Positions 8,146 through 16,993 of a stretch of 64,000 bases of DNA are shown here, piece by piece. How positions within the stretch are numbered: position 1 is the first letter of the stretch; each line of letters opens with the position of its first letter. The DNA is from Streptomyces sp. R21 (GTDB lineage: Bacteria; Actinomycetota; Actinomycetes; Streptomycetales; Streptomycetaceae): the NCBI RefSeq assembly GCF_041051975.1, contig NZ_CP163435.1, positions 9,454,501-9,518,500 on the forward strand, read 5' to 3'. Made by a program: the position numbers and the translations under genes. The notes under the pieces were generated by a model that worked only from the letters and a program-made list of their open reading frames with translations, was not told the DNA's origin and did no database searches.

Positions 8146-9075
8146 ATGGAACTCTTCACCTCGTACGACGGCACCGAGCTGGCCTACCACGTGCTCGGGG
8201 ACGGCCCTGCGCTGGTCTGCCTGCCCGGCGGCCCGACAGCGTCCGCCTACCTGGGCGACCTCGGCGGTCTGTCCGCGCACCGGAAGTTGATCAGGCTGGA
8301 CATCCGGGGCACCGGACGGTCGGCGATGCCGGAGGACATCACCTCCTGCCGCTGCGACCGACTCGTCGACGACGTGGAGGCACTGCGCGAGCACCTCGGC
8401 CTGGCCCGGATGGACCTGCTCGCACACAGCGCCGGGGCGAATGTGGCCGTGCAGTACGCGGGCCGCCATCCGGAACGCGTCGGCAGACTCGCGCTGATCA
8501 CCCCGAGCGTCCGGGCCGTCGGCATCACGATCACCGGAGAACTTCGGCGCGAGACCGTGCGGCCCCGCCGGGACGAGCCCTGGTTCCCGGCGGCGTTCGC
8601 GGCCCTGGAGGCGATGGGGGCGGGCCAGGTGACCGCCGAGAACGTGCAGACCATCGCGCCGTTCTCCTACGGCCGCTGGGACGAGGCGGCTCAGGCCCAC
8701 AAGGCCGCCGAGGACGAGCAGTTGAACCCGCGGATCGTGGCCGCCTTCGGCGCCGAGGGCGCTTTCGCCCCGGACGCCACGCGCGCGGCGCTCGCCCGCT
8801 TCACGCAGCCGGTGCTCCTGGTCGCCGGGCAGGTCGATCCGGGCGCTCCCGCGCCCGCAGTGGACGAGTTCGCCCAGCTGTTCCCGAATGCCGAACTCGT
8901 GATCCAGCCCGGGTCCGGACACTTCCCATGGCTCGACGACGCCGATCGGTTCGTGGCAACCATCGTGGCGTACCTGGGACGGGCCTCCGTGCCCGAGGGT
9001 TCGGCACCTCGTGTATCGGTGCACACGCCTGCTTCTCCGCCTGCTTCACTGCCTGCTTCTCCGGACGCCGGTTGA
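8146..9075 (+). CDS. Alpha/beta hydrolase
   Basis: About 309 residues with the alpha/beta-hydrolase layout: oxyanion segment LPGGPTASA, LDIRGTGRSA, nucleophile elbow HSAGAN, acid GQVDPG and catalytic histidine GSGHFPW. The family covers proline iminopeptidase-like and general esterase or lactonase activities, and no specific substrate can be read. The ATG at 8146 has CAGGGTGG upstream; a GTG at 8137 is possible. The C-terminus is extended by a low-complexity tail (TPASPPASLPASPDAG) encoded by a 12-bp tandem repeat. Divergent from, and probably controlled by, the ArsR-type regulator. Confidence 0.88.
   Translation: MELFTSYDGTELAYHVLGDGPALVCLPGGPTASAYLGDLGGLSAHRKLIRLDIRGTGRSAMPEDITSCRCDRLVDDVEALREHLGLARMDLLAHSAGANVAVQYAGRHPERVGRLALITPSVRAVGITITGELRRETVRPRRDEPWFPAAFAALEAMGAGQVTAENVQTIAPFSYGRWDEAAQAHKAAEDEQLNPRIVAAFGAEGAFAPDATRAALARFTQPVLLVAGQVDPGAPAPAVDEFAQLFPNAELVIQPGSGHFPWLDDADRFVATIVAYLGRASVPEGSAPRVSVHTPASPPASLPASPDAG
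9028..9063. repeat. 12-bp tandem repeat, three units, inside the hydrolase 3' end
   Basis: CCTGCTTCTCCG at 9028-9039, CCTGCTTCACTG at 9040-9051 and CCTGCTTCTCCG at 9052-9063. It encodes repeated P-A-S residues at the extreme C-terminus of the hydrolase, after the catalytic domain, so copy number could vary without harming the enzyme. Confidence 0.75.
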
Positions 9076-9295
9076 GGAATGGCCGGAGCCCGCAGATGAA
9101 GCTGACGGCGATCACACTCGACTTCGTCGATCTTCGACTGACGGGGGATGTCGACATGGGCACGCGGAGTTCACCGCGCGAGTGCGCCCTTTCGGGCGCC
9201 TGAGCACCCCCCGAGGCGTACGCTGAGGTGCCTGTAGGTCACGGTGCGCACCTGCTCCCCGCGCCGGCTGCACGACCGTGACAGGGGGGTGTCCG

Positions 9296-12187
9296 ATGGA
9301 ACAGCGCATCGTACGGAGTCGGCGGACTCTCTTCGAACGCGAGAATGAACTCGCCGCCGTCGACGAGGCGTTGGGCGAGCTCACCGGGCTGCGCGGGGAC
9401 GGAGCCGAGTCGCCGGAGCGTCCCCGCGGCGCGCTTCTCGCCTTCGCGGGGCGCGCCGGAATCGGCAAGACGACGCTCCTCGCGGAGGTACGGCGGCGTG
9501 CCGCGCTCAAGGGCTGCACCGTGCTGTCCGCCCGCGGCGGCGACCAGGAACAGGGCGTCGCCTTCCACGTAGCCCGCCAGTTGTTGCAGCCGCAGCTGGC
9601 CGGCACTCCGGAGTCCGAACTCCGTGCCCAGCTGGGCAGTTGGTACGCCATCGTCGGCCCCGCCCTCGGGCTGTGCGCGGCGGCCGAGGGCGCGCCGCCC
9701 GACCAGCAGGGCCTGCGCGACGGCCTCGACTGGGTGCTCACTCATCTCGCGGTGCAGCGCGCCCCGATGGTCCTCGTCCTCGACGACGCGCACTGGGCCG
9801 ACCCCGAGTCGCTGAGCTGGCTGGCCGCGTTCGCGCCGCGCGCCGAGGAACTTCCCCTGCTGCTCGTCGTCGGCTACCGGCCCGATGAACTCCCCGACCA
9901 TGCCGAGGCGTTCAGGGGTCTGCCGGGACGGGCCGGTCAGCGGCCCCTCGACCTGGAACCGCTCAGCGCGGCCGCCGTGGCCCGCTTGGTCCGCGAGTCG
10001 CTCGGCACCCAGGCCGACGACGCGTTCTGCCGTGAATGCTGGGCCGTCACCGCGGGCAACCCGTTCGAGGCGGTGGAACTCACCGCGAAGGTGCGCGACC
10101 GGGGTCTCGTCCCGACCGAGGCCGGCGCCCACCTCCTGCGCGACCTCGCGGCCGCCGTCAAGGGCAGCGGCCTGATCGCCCGACTGGAACGCCTGGGCAC
10201 CTCGACCGTCCGCTTCGCCTGGGCCTGCGCGGTCCTCGGCACGGAGATCCCGCCGCCGCTCGCCGCCGCCGTCGCGGGCCTCGGCTCCGAGGAGGCCGCC
10301 GACGCGGCGGACGCCCTGCGCGGCGCCCGTATCCTCACCGGCGCCGACACCCTCGAGTTCGTCCACCCGCTGATCGCCACCGCCGTCTACCGGGCCATCC
10401 CCGGCGGTGTCCGCGTGGCCCTGCACGGCCAGGCCGCATGGTGCCTCATCGACGCGGGGCTGGGCCCCTCCGCCGCCGCCCGCCACCTCCTGGAGACCCA
10501 CCCCGACGGCGACAGCTGGGTCGTGCAGCAACTGCGCGCCGCCGCCGGCGAGACCGTCCGCGCCGGAGCCCCCGACGCGGCCCGCCGCTACCTCGCCCGC
10601 GCCCTGCGTGAACCGCCGCCCTTCGAGCAGCGCGCCGGTGTCCTGTACGAACTGGGCTGCGCCTCCCTGCTCACCGAACCGGCGACCACCGTCAACCACC
10701 TGCGGGCCGCACTCGAAGAACCCGTCCCCGACCCCGAGCTGCGCCATCACATCGTCTACCGGCTCTCCCAGGTGCTCGCCCACAGCGACCGCCTCGGCGA
10801 GGCCTCCGACACCCTGGCCCGCGAGATCCCCGTCACCGGCGACGCCCGGGTGCGCCTGCGCATGCAGTCCGAGCAGTTCATGTGGGACGCCTTCCGCGCC
10901 GACGAACCGAACTCGCCCGCCCGCTCCCGCCGCCTGACCCGGCTCGCCGACCGGCTCACCGGCCGCGACCTCACCGAGCGCTACATCATCGGCCTGCGCG
11001 CCTGGGACGCCACCCTGCGCGGCGAGCCCGCCCACGTCGCGCTCGGCCACGCCGAACGCGCGCTCGCCGGCGGGCTCGGCTGGGCCGAGGCCGACCACGG
11101 CTTCGAGGTGCCCGTGCTGGTCGCCCTCACCTTCATGTACGCGGACCGCCCCGGCCGTACCGAGGAGCTGTTCGCCGCCGGGATCGCCGACTTCGAGCGC
11201 CAGGGCTGGCACGGGGCGCACCTCGCCTTCGGCTACACGCTGCTCGGATACGTACGATTCCGGCGCGGGCGTCTCGCCGAGGCCGAGGACTTCGGGCGCG
11301 CGGGCCTCAGGCTCGCCGAACGTGTCGGACGCGGCGTCCCCGCCCTCTGGTACGCGGTGGGCGTCCTCATCGAGGTCCTGATCGCCCGCGGCCGCATCAC
11401 CGAGGCCGCTCAGATCGCCGAGGAGTACGCGTTCGGGGAGCCCTTCCCCGCCGCCGTGGTCTTCCCCGATGCCCAGACGGTGCACGGTGAGCTGCTGCTC
11501 GCATGCGGCCTCACCAAGGACGCCGCCGCCGAGCTCGCGGCGGCCGGGCGCCGCCTCGACCCGCGCGGCATGCGCAACCCCGCATGGTGCCCCTGGCAGC
11601 TCCACCTGGCCCGTGCCGAGAGCCACGACGCTCCGGAGCGCGCTGTCGCCACCGCCCTCGAAGCGGTGGCGCGCGCCCGTCAGTTCGGCGCCCCCTCGGC
11701 CATCGGCCAGGCCCTGCGGGCGGCCGCCGAGGTCTCCTCCGGTTCGAGCCGGATCAAGCTCCTCGAGGAGTCCGTCAGCCATCTGGAGCGCTCCCCGGCC
11801 GCGTACGAACTGGCCTGCGCACTGGTCGCCCTCGGCACCGAACTGCGCCGCGCCGGACGCTCCAGGGAAGCCGCCGAACACCTGTACCGGGGACTCGACG
11901 CGGCTGTGCAGTGCGGGGCCGACGGCCTGGTCGAGGACGCCCGCGACGAACTCGCCGCCTCCGGGCTGCGCCCGCGCCGCCTGCACAGCACCGAGACGGA
12001 CACCCTCACCGCCCGCGAGCGCACGGCCGCCGGGCTCACCGTCCGGGGCCGCAGTACCGCGGAGATCGCCGAGGAACTGGACACCGACGAGGTGGCCGTC
12101 GTGCGGCTGCTGTCGGCGGTCTTCCGGAAGGTCGGCACGGATCGTACGGGGCTCGGTGCCGCTCTGGGGGAACAGACGTCTCCGTAA
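9296..12187 (+). CDS. Large AAA/TPR regulator of the LuxR (LAL) type
   Basis: 963 residues. The N-terminal AAA module has Walker A AGRAGIGKTTLL at about 51-62 and Walker B MVLVLDDAHWAD at 158-169, as in LAL/MalT-type STAND regulators. It is followed by a long TPR-like helical region. The last 70 residues (TLTARERTAAGLTVRGRSTA, then EIAEELDTDEVAVVRLLSAV) match a LuxR helix-turn-helix, although somewhat degenerate. The ATG at 9296 follows AGGGGGGTG; a GTG at 9278 is in frame. Such proteins are usually ATP-dependent activators. No obvious target operon adjoins it; the next gene is a small hypothetical. Confidence 0.88.
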   Translation: MEQRIVRSRRTLFERENELAAVDEALGELTGLRGDGAESPERPRGALLAFAGRAGIGKTTLLAEVRRRAALKGCTVLSARGGDQEQGVAFHVARQLLQPQLAGTPESELRAQLGSWYAIVGPALGLCAAAEGAPPDQQGLRDGLDWVLTHLAVQRAPMVLVLDDAHWADPESLSWLAAFAPRAEELPLLLVVGYRPDELPDHAEAFRGLPGRAGQRPLDLEPLSAAAVARLVRESLGTQADDAFCRECWAVTAGNPFEAVELTAKVRDRGLVPTEAGAHLLRDLAAAVKGSGLIARLERLGTSTVRFAWACAVLGTEIPPPLAAAVAGLGSEEAADAADALRGARILTGADTLEFVHPLIATAVYRAIPGGVRVALHGQAAWCLIDAGLGPSAAARHLLETHPDGDSWVVQQLRAAAGETVRAGAPDAARRYLARALREPPPFEQRAGVLYELGCASLLTEPATTVNHLRAALEEPVPDPELRHHIVYRLSQVLAHSDRLGEASDTLAREIPVTGDARVRLRMQSEQFMWDAFRADEPNSPARSRRLTRLADRLTGRDLTERYIIGLRAWDATLRGEPAHVALGHAERALAGGLGWAEADHGFEVPVLVALTFMYADRPGRTEELFAAGIADFERQGWHGAHLAFGYTLLGYVRFRRGRLAEAEDFGRAGLRLAERVGRGVPALWYAVGVLIEVLIARGRITEAAQIAEEYAFGEPFPAAVVFPDAQTVHGELLLACGLTKDAAAELAAAGRRLDPRGMRNPAWCPWQLHLARAESHDAPERAVATALEAVARARQFGAPSAIGQALRAAAEVSSGSSRIKLLEESVSHLERSPAAYELACALVALGTELRRAGRSREAAEHLYRGLDAAVQCGADGLVEDARDELAASGLRPRRLHSTETDTLTARERTAAGLTVRGRSTAEIAEELDTDEVAVVRLLSAVFRKVGTDRTGLGAALGEQTSP

Positions 12188-12245
12188 GGGCCTGCGGAGA
12201 GCGCCCCCGGGACCTGGTTCGCGGCTGTGCACGTACCATTGCGAC

Positions 12246-12743
12246 ATGTCCTTCCTCCGCCGCCGCAGTGCCACTCCCGCCGGGCCCGACTTCGATGTTC
12301 TGGCCATGGACCCGGGCGACTGGCCGGGCAATCTCGGCGCGGGCCTGCTGCCCGCCCCCGACGGCAGCTGCCAGGGCGTCTTCCTGCGCTACGACCTGTT
12401 CGGCGGCCGCGGCCCGGCGATGATCATCGGCAATCTGCCGGAGGGCTCCCCGGCCCGCGACGTACCCGAGGGCGAGATCCCGTTCGAGGTGGCGCAGCTG
12501 CTGCTGGCGCTGGAGAACGACGAGGAAGTGACCGTTGTCGGCACCGAGGACATGCCGGTGATGCAGGGGGACAACCTCCTGATCGTGCGCCGACTCAAGC
12601 TCTCCGAAACCCGTATCTCCTGCGTGCAGTTCGACCGCAGTGACAACGTGCTGGTGACGATCGCCGCCTGGGACCGTCCGATCACGGACGACCTCTACAC
12701 CCTGCTGAAGCCGCTGCCCGCGGAGCTGTTCCAGCAGGGCTGA
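12246..12743 (+). CDS. Conserved hypothetical protein
   Basis: 165 residues, no named domain recognised. It begins MSFLRRRSATPAGPDFDVLAMDPGDWPGN and has a compact soluble alpha/beta composition with no signal peptide or membrane segment. A TACCAT hexamer lies 6 bases before the ATG and there is no Shine-Dalgarno, which fits a leaderless transcript. Codon bias is strongly Streptomyces-like throughout, so the gene is very probably real. Confidence 0.75.
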   Translation: MSFLRRRSATPAGPDFDVLAMDPGDWPGNLGAGLLPAPDGSCQGVFLRYDLFGGRGPAMIIGNLPEGSPARDVPEGEIPFEVAQLLLALENDEEVTVVGTEDMPVMQGDNLLIVRRLKLSETRISCVQFDRSDNVLVTIAAWDRPITDDLYTLLKPLPAELFQQG

Positions 12744-12856
12744 GCCCGCCGACCGCCGCTTCCGCAAGGCTTGATCCAGCCCCCGTACGTTCGAGATGCC
12801 GTACGCGTTGTCATGCCCCATGTTGGCTAGGTGATCGGACCCCTAGCGTCCGGGGC

Positions 12857-13217
12857 ATGGCCGATGACGCGCAAGACCGAGGCGGCCGCTGCGGATTCCT
12901 CCGATGTCTCGTCGGTGTCGAGGGAGCCGCTGCGCTGGGCGCCATGGTGTTCGGCACCCTCGCCTCCGAGCGGCTTCAGTTCAACGAGAACCCTGTGGAC
13001 CGGCGGCCCCGTTTCGGCCCAGGGCTACGACTTCGGCGACTGGCGCGCACCCCGGCCCGGCGCGATCGCCGCCGCGCAGGACCTGATCGACGCCGAGACC
13101 GCGGTCGACCCGGACACCGTCGCCGCCCGGCTCGGGCAGGCGCGTCGCGGGTACGGTGCCCACCAGACGTTCGGCGACCGCAACCTCGACGTGGCGGACG
13201 CCCCCATCCAGGGGTGA
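12857..13217 (+). pseudogene. Frameshifted remnant of an unknown gene
   Basis: Two stretches with good Streptomyces codon bias lie in different frames. From the ATG at 12857 one frame reads LVGVEGAAALGAMVFGTLAS and continues ERLQFNENPVDRR to about 12995. Coding character then moves to another frame, VSAQGYDFGDWRAPRPGAIA, followed by AQDLIDAETAVDPDTVAARL and ending at a TGA at 13215-13217. A single indel around 12990-13015 would join them into a protein of about 120 residues. The family is not recognised. It could be a decayed gene or a sequencing error. Confidence 0.45.
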
Positions 13218-13221
13218 GAGA

Positions 13222-13250
13222 GGCCGGACCCGCTGACGGCGGACCCGGCC
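13222..13250. terminator. Imperfect GC hairpin between convergent genes
   Basis: GGCCGG at 13222-13227 pairs with CCGGCC at 13245-13250, with an inner CCGC/GCGG pair and a two-base mismatch between. It sits 26 bases past the amidase stop and just after the decayed gene, so it could terminate either. There is no U-tract, as is common in Streptomyces. Confidence 0.5.
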
Positions 13251-13275
13251 CCAACTGCCTTGGTGAGTACGGTGC

Positions 13276-15279
13276 TTACGAGGCCGACGGAACCAGATCC
13301 ACGTCCGCCGCCCGGACGAACTCCACCCGGTGGCCGAACTGGATCTCGTAGTACATGTCCTTGCCGATCACCACCCGGTGCGGGGTCGTGTCGAAGGTCG
13401 GCGCGTAGAAGTACTCGCCCGGCACCTTGTCCCCGGCCGCGTACTTCTGGCCCGCGAGGAGCTTGTACGGCAGAGGTGAGACCGCCTGGACGGGCACGCC
13501 CGCCGGGTACGCCTCCTTCTCCGGGTAGGCACGGCCGTAGACCGGGACCTCCGTGAGGCCGGCCTTGGGCGTGACGACCAGGCCGAAGGAGGTCACCGCG
13601 GTCGGCTGTCCCTTCGGGTTCTTGAACCAGGCCTTCTGGCCCAGGTACCAGATCGCCGTCCAGTCGCCGTCCCGGTCGGCGACGGCGTACCGCTGACCGG
13701 TGGAGACCCGTGAGCCCACGTCGTTGACGTCGATCGTGGAGTCGGCGCCCGTGGGCCGCAGTCCGATGTCCTTGATCAGCGGCGAGGTCTCGTCCGGCAG
13801 GCTGTACAGCCGCACCTCGCTGGACCCGTGGGCGGCGCAGGGCTCGCCCTTGGTGACGCAGCCCGTGTACACCGGCTGGTTCTCGGCGAACTCCGGCAGC
13901 ACCGTCACCAGACCGCCGCCGCCCTTGCCGCTGCCCTTGCTCGCGGGCACGCCGTGGAAGGGGTGCCCCAGCAGCGTGAAGTAGTGCTGCCAGTCCCAGT
14001 ACGGGCCCGGGTCGGTGTGCATGCCGGGAATGGTGGACGTCGTGGGGCCGGGCACGTTGTCGTGCCCGAGGATGTGCTGCCGGTCCAGCGGGATGCCGTA
14101 CTTCTTGGAGAGGTACTTCACCAGGCGCGCCGACGCCCGGTACATCTCCTCCGTGTACCAGGCGTCCGGCGCGGCGAGGAACCCCTCGTGCTCCAGGCCG
14201 ATCGACTTCGCGTTGACGTACCAGTTGCCCGCGTGCCAGGCCACGTCCTTCGCCTTCACGTGCTGGGCGATGTGACCGTCGGTCGAGCGCAGGGTGTAGT
14301 TCCAGGACACGTAGGTCGGGTCCTTGATCAGGTTGAGGACCCCCTCCCACTGGCCCTCGGTGTCGTGGATGACGATGTACTTGATGGACTGCGACGCGGG
14401 CCGGTCCCCGAGGTCGTGGTTTCCGTAGTCGCCGTCGCCGAACTCCGAGTAGGGCGCGGGGATCCACTCGCACGACACCGTCGCCGGGCACTCCGTGCCG
14501 TCCGCGGACACCGTCCGCAGCCCGGCGCGCCGCAGCGGCGCCGGGTCGGGGGCCAGCCCCGGCTGGGCGGCCAGTGCCACCTGCTGCCCGGTGTCCGTGG
14601 TGCGCTGCTCCCCGTCGCGGATCACGTCGTAGACGTCGTTGGCGTACGTCGCCGCGGTCGCGCTGTCGTCCGCGCCGGAGAAGCGCGCCACCGCTCCGTA
14701 CCAGTCGGCCGGGTCCTCGCTCAGCGGCTCGCCGAGGTCCTTCTGCGCGGCCGCGAGGAGCGCGGCACCGCCCTTGACGTTGGTGGCCGCGTCGTCGCGC
14801 AGCTGCTCGGCCGACAGACCGGTCAGCTGGGCCGCCTTGGCCAACGTCTTGAGCCGGGCGGGGAGTTCACCGTTGTCCGGCACCTTCGTGTCGGGCAGCA
14901 GGGCCGCTCGCGAGGAGTCGCCGCGGGCGTCCTCCGTGCCCTCGCTGTGGTGCAGGGCCGCGGTGTCGGCGAGCGCGGTACGCGCGTCCGTGAGGTGCAT
15001 CGGGCCATAGCCGCCGGTGACGCTCGGCGCTCCGCCGTGCGTGTCCCAGCGGGACTGCAGGTAGGAGACGCCGAGGAGCACGCTCTGCGGTACGTGGTAG
15101 TCGGCGGCCGCGGACGCGAAGGCGTCCTGCAACCGGGTGGAGGACGCCTCTTCCGTACTGCCGTACGGAGCCGCGCCGAGCAGTGGCAGCAGCAGTGCCG
15201 CGGAGGCGACGGCGCCCGCGGTCCTGCGCGCACGTCTGTGTCCGGCGGGGGCGTGGGGGTCGGTGGCAGAGCCTTGCAA
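13276..15279 (-). CDS. Secreted N-acetylmuramoyl-L-alanine amidase (Amidase_2)
   Basis: 667 residues. An arginine-rich start and hydrophobic stretch AGAVASAALLLPLLGAAPYG (21-40) form a signal peptide. Residues 50-220 are an SLT-like/peptidoglycan-associated N-terminal region. The Amidase_2 domain is at about 298-435: IVIHDTEG with zinc ligand His305, HAGNW, GLEHEG, ILGHDNVPG and MHTDPGPYWDW with His421 and Asp423. The C-terminal 200 residues contain SH3-like repeats (AVADRDGDWTAIWYLGQKAW). It cleaves the amide between MurNAc and the stem peptide. The start is a TTG at 15279, chosen because AGGAGG lies 5 bases upstream. Confidence 0.9.
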   Translation of the reverse strand: MQGSATDPHAPAGHRRARRTAGAVASAALLLPLLGAAPYGSTEEASSTRLQDAFASAAADYHVPQSVLLGVSYLQSRWDTHGGAPSVTGGYGPMHLTDARTALADTAALHHSEGTEDARGDSSRAALLPDTKVPDNGELPARLKTLAKAAQLTGLSAEQLRDDAATNVKGGAALLAAAQKDLGEPLSEDPADWYGAVARFSGADDSATAATYANDVYDVIRDGEQRTTDTGQQVALAAQPGLAPDPAPLRRAGLRTVSADGTECPATVSCEWIPAPYSEFGDGDYGNHDLGDRPASQSIKYIVIHDTEGQWEGVLNLIKDPTYVSWNYTLRSTDGHIAQHVKAKDVAWHAGNWYVNAKSIGLEHEGFLAAPDAWYTEEMYRASARLVKYLSKKYGIPLDRQHILGHDNVPGPTTSTIPGMHTDPGPYWDWQHYFTLLGHPFHGVPASKGSGKGGGGLVTVLPEFAENQPVYTGCVTKGEPCAAHGSSEVRLYSLPDETSPLIKDIGLRPTGADSTIDVNDVGSRVSTGQRYAVADRDGDWTAIWYLGQKAWFKNPKGQPTAVTSFGLVVTPKAGLTEVPVYGRAYPEKEAYPAGVPVQAVSPLPYKLLAGQKYAAGDKVPGEYFYAPTFDTTPHRVVIGKDMYYEIQFGHRVEFVRAADVDLVPSAS

Positions 15280-15519
15280 TGCAGCCTCCTGAGGCGATGG
15301 TGCGCGGTGGGGCGTGCGAGAGCCGAACGTGCGTCAGTGGTACCGGCTCTCCGACGATCCGTCAATCATGCCCAGAGGAGGGTGATTTCGCATGTCAGTG
15401 AGGGGCTGAAGGGTTTTCGTGGCGACGGTGGCGCCGCCTGCGGGGCGTCAGTGGAGTGGACCTGTGGTCCATTCGGCGGTCCGGCTCTCGCTGCGGCATG
15501 GGACCACGGGAAGTCGTCC

Positions 15520-15562
15520 CCTGTCCGGACACCCCCTGTCCGGACACCCCGTGCCCGGACAC
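15520..15562. repeat. 15-bp tandem repeat, three units
   Basis: CCTGTCCGGACACCC at 15520-15534 and 15535-15549, then a diverged third unit at 15550-15562. Each unit contains the palindrome GTCCGGAC, so the array offers evenly spaced palindromes upstream of the amidase promoter. Confidence 0.75.
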
Positions 15563-15568
15563 GACGAA

Positions 15569-15607
15569 GGTCCGCGGTACGCCGCTGTCCCTGGCGCACC
15601 GCGGACC
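15569..15607 (-). terminator. Perfect 10-bp hairpin downstream of the APH-fold kinase
   Basis: GGTCCGCGGT (15569-15578) is the exact reverse complement of ACCGCGGACC (15598-15607), with a 19-base loop. It lies 11 bases past the stop of the reverse-strand kinase gene, the expected place for its terminator. Confidence 0.7.
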
Positions 15608-15617
15608 GCCATCCCCG

Positions 15618-16760
15618 TCAGCGAGTGCCGACTGCCGCTCGAACGGCCCGTCGGGCCATCTGGCAGTCGTCGTGCAGCCGCCGCAGCAGCAGCCGCTGTT
15701 CCTCGCCGGACGGCGCAGCACCCGGGTGGGCCGGTCCCGGTGCCGCCGGGGTCGTGTCGTGCATCGAACGCTGCACGGCCGTTTCGTAGGTACGGATCTC
15801 ACGGGTCAGCACGAGCATCAGGTTGACCAGGAACGCGTCGCGCGCCGCCGGCCCCGCCGACTGCGCGAGCTGACTGATCTGGCGCCGTGCCACCGGAGCG
15901 TCACCGAGGACTGCCCAGAGGGTGGCCAGGTCGTACCCCGGCAGATACCAGCCCGCGTGCTCCCAGTCCACCAGCACTGGACCGGCCGGTGAGAGGAGGA
16001 TGTTGGACAGGAGTGCGTCACCGTGGCAGAACTGGCCCATGCCCTGACGTCCCGCGGAGTGCGCGATGCCGTGCACCAGCTTCTGCAGGTCGCCCATGTC
16101 CCGGTCCGTGAGCAGACCCAGCTCATGGAAGCGGGAGATCCGCTCCGCGTAGTCCAGCGGGGCGTCGAACGTCCCCGCCGGCGGGCGCCACGCGTTCAGC
16201 CGGCAGATGGCACCCAGCGCCGCCCGGATGTCCGCGCGCGGCGGAGCCTCGGCCGGATGCCGGTGCAGTGCCGCCACCCGGCCGGGCATCCGCTCGATGA
16301 CCAGGGTGCAGTTGTCCGGGTCGGCCGCGATGAGACGCGGTACCCGGACCGGCGGCCGGTGCCGCACGAACGAGCGGTAGGCGGCTATTTCATGCCGGAT
16401 CCGGTCTGCCCAGATGGGGGAGTGATCCAGTAAACACTTGGCGACGGCCGTGCTGCGCCCCGTCGTTCCGACGAGGAGCACGGAGCGCCCGCTGCGGCGC
16501 AGTACCTGGACCGGAGCGAACTCCGGGCAGATCCGGTGCACCGACGCGATCGCCGTGCGCAGCTGGGCGCCCTGGGGGCCGGACAAGTCGAGTCTCCCGC
16601 TGAGCGGTTGGGTGCCGAGCCCCGGAACGCGGCGCGTCCTGCCGGCACCGAGCACGGGGGCCGCCGGTCGCGCGGGGTCGAGGTAGGGGCCGCCGCCGCC
16701 CGCGGGGCGGGGGTGCAGCGACCGGGGCGGTGCGGACACGGAGGACGATGCTGTGTACAT
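15618..16760 (-). CDS. Aminoglycoside-phosphotransferase-fold kinase (APH family)
   Basis: 380 residues. The APH signature is clear: catalytic loop CHGDALLSNILL at about 245-256 and the metal-binding LVDWEHAGWYLPGYDLA starting near 263. A lysine in STAVAKCLLDHS (about 108) is the likely ATP-anchoring residue. The first 60 residues are low-complexity. Family members phosphorylate antibiotics, choline, homoserine or other small hydroxy compounds; the sequence does not say which. Start chosen at the ATG at 16760, with GAAGGGATC upstream. It is divergent from an NsdA-like regulator. Confidence 0.85.
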   Translation of the reverse strand: MYTASSSVSAPPRSLHPRPAGGGGPYLDPARPAAPVLGAGRTRRVPGLGTQPLSGRLDLSGPQGAQLRTAIASVHRICPEFAPVQVLRRSGRSVLLVGTTGRSTAVAKCLLDHSPIWADRIRHEIAAYRSFVRHRPPVRVPRLIAADPDNCTLVIERMPGRVAALHRHPAEAPPRADIRAALGAICRLNAWRPPAGTFDAPLDYAERISRFHELGLLTDRDMGDLQKLVHGIAHSAGRQGMGQFCHGDALLSNILLSPAGPVLVDWEHAGWYLPGYDLATLWAVLGDAPVARRQISQLAQSAGPAARDAFLVNLMLVLTREIRTYETAVQRSMHDTTPAAPGPAHPGAAPSGEEQRLLLRRLHDDCQMARRAVRAAVGTR

Positions 16761-16947
16761 GGGCGAAACAGATCCCTTCGTGTGCCTGCAGGTTGCCGCG
16801 CTACCCGCCCCGGCTGCCCTGGTGCACCCTGGGGAATGTCCTTGAGGCAACCGGGTCGGGGTGGCGCATTCCTACCTGACACCCGGTGACCAGTGGCACA
16901 CCATCTGGCGCACCCTGGCGAACCCTGGCGAATAGTCGCTCAGCAAC

Positions 16948-16966
16948 TGACAGAGGGTTACTGTCA
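16948..16966. promoter_or_regulatory. Inverted repeat upstream of the NsdA-like gene
   Basis: TGACAG (16948-16953) and CTGTCA (16961-16966) flank a 7-base spacer, 28 bp before the GTG start. A direct repeat of ACCCTGGCGA (16912-16921 and 16922-16931) lies just upstream. Together they make a plausible regulatory region for the divergent pair. Confidence 0.4.
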
Positions 16967-16993
16967 ACTCAGCCGAGAACCTGGGGGCTTGAC

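Larger units (their letters stand above)
15280..15617. other. 338-bp gene-free region upstream of the amidase
   Basis: Besides the repeat and hairpin listed separately, it holds a perfect 8-bp inverted repeat, GAGAGCCG (15318-15325) and CGGCTCTC (15344-15351), about 40 bp before the amidase start; this could be an operator or a leader hairpin. No convincing gene is seen on either strand. Confidence 0.5.

Noticed and set aside
9096..9203. Short ORF of 35 codons starting MKLTAITLDFVDLRLTGDVD between the hydrolase and the large regulator
   Set aside because: Weak codon bias, no clear Shine-Dalgarno and no recognisable family; more likely chance within a promoter region.
9239..12331. Very long open frame on the minus strand (about 1030 codons) opposite the AAA/LuxR-type regulator
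   Set aside because: Its sequence is a low-complexity G/A/V/R-rich shadow of the high-GC plus-strand gene, with no recognisable domain and poor codon bias.
13828..15789. Long plus-strand open frame opposite the amidase
   Set aside because: It shows no homology signal and runs across the intergenic region without a plausible start site.
15618..16760. Naming the APH-fold kinase as an antibiotic-resistance gene
   Set aside because: The fold is shared by many small-molecule kinases and no subfamily-specific resistance motif is visible.
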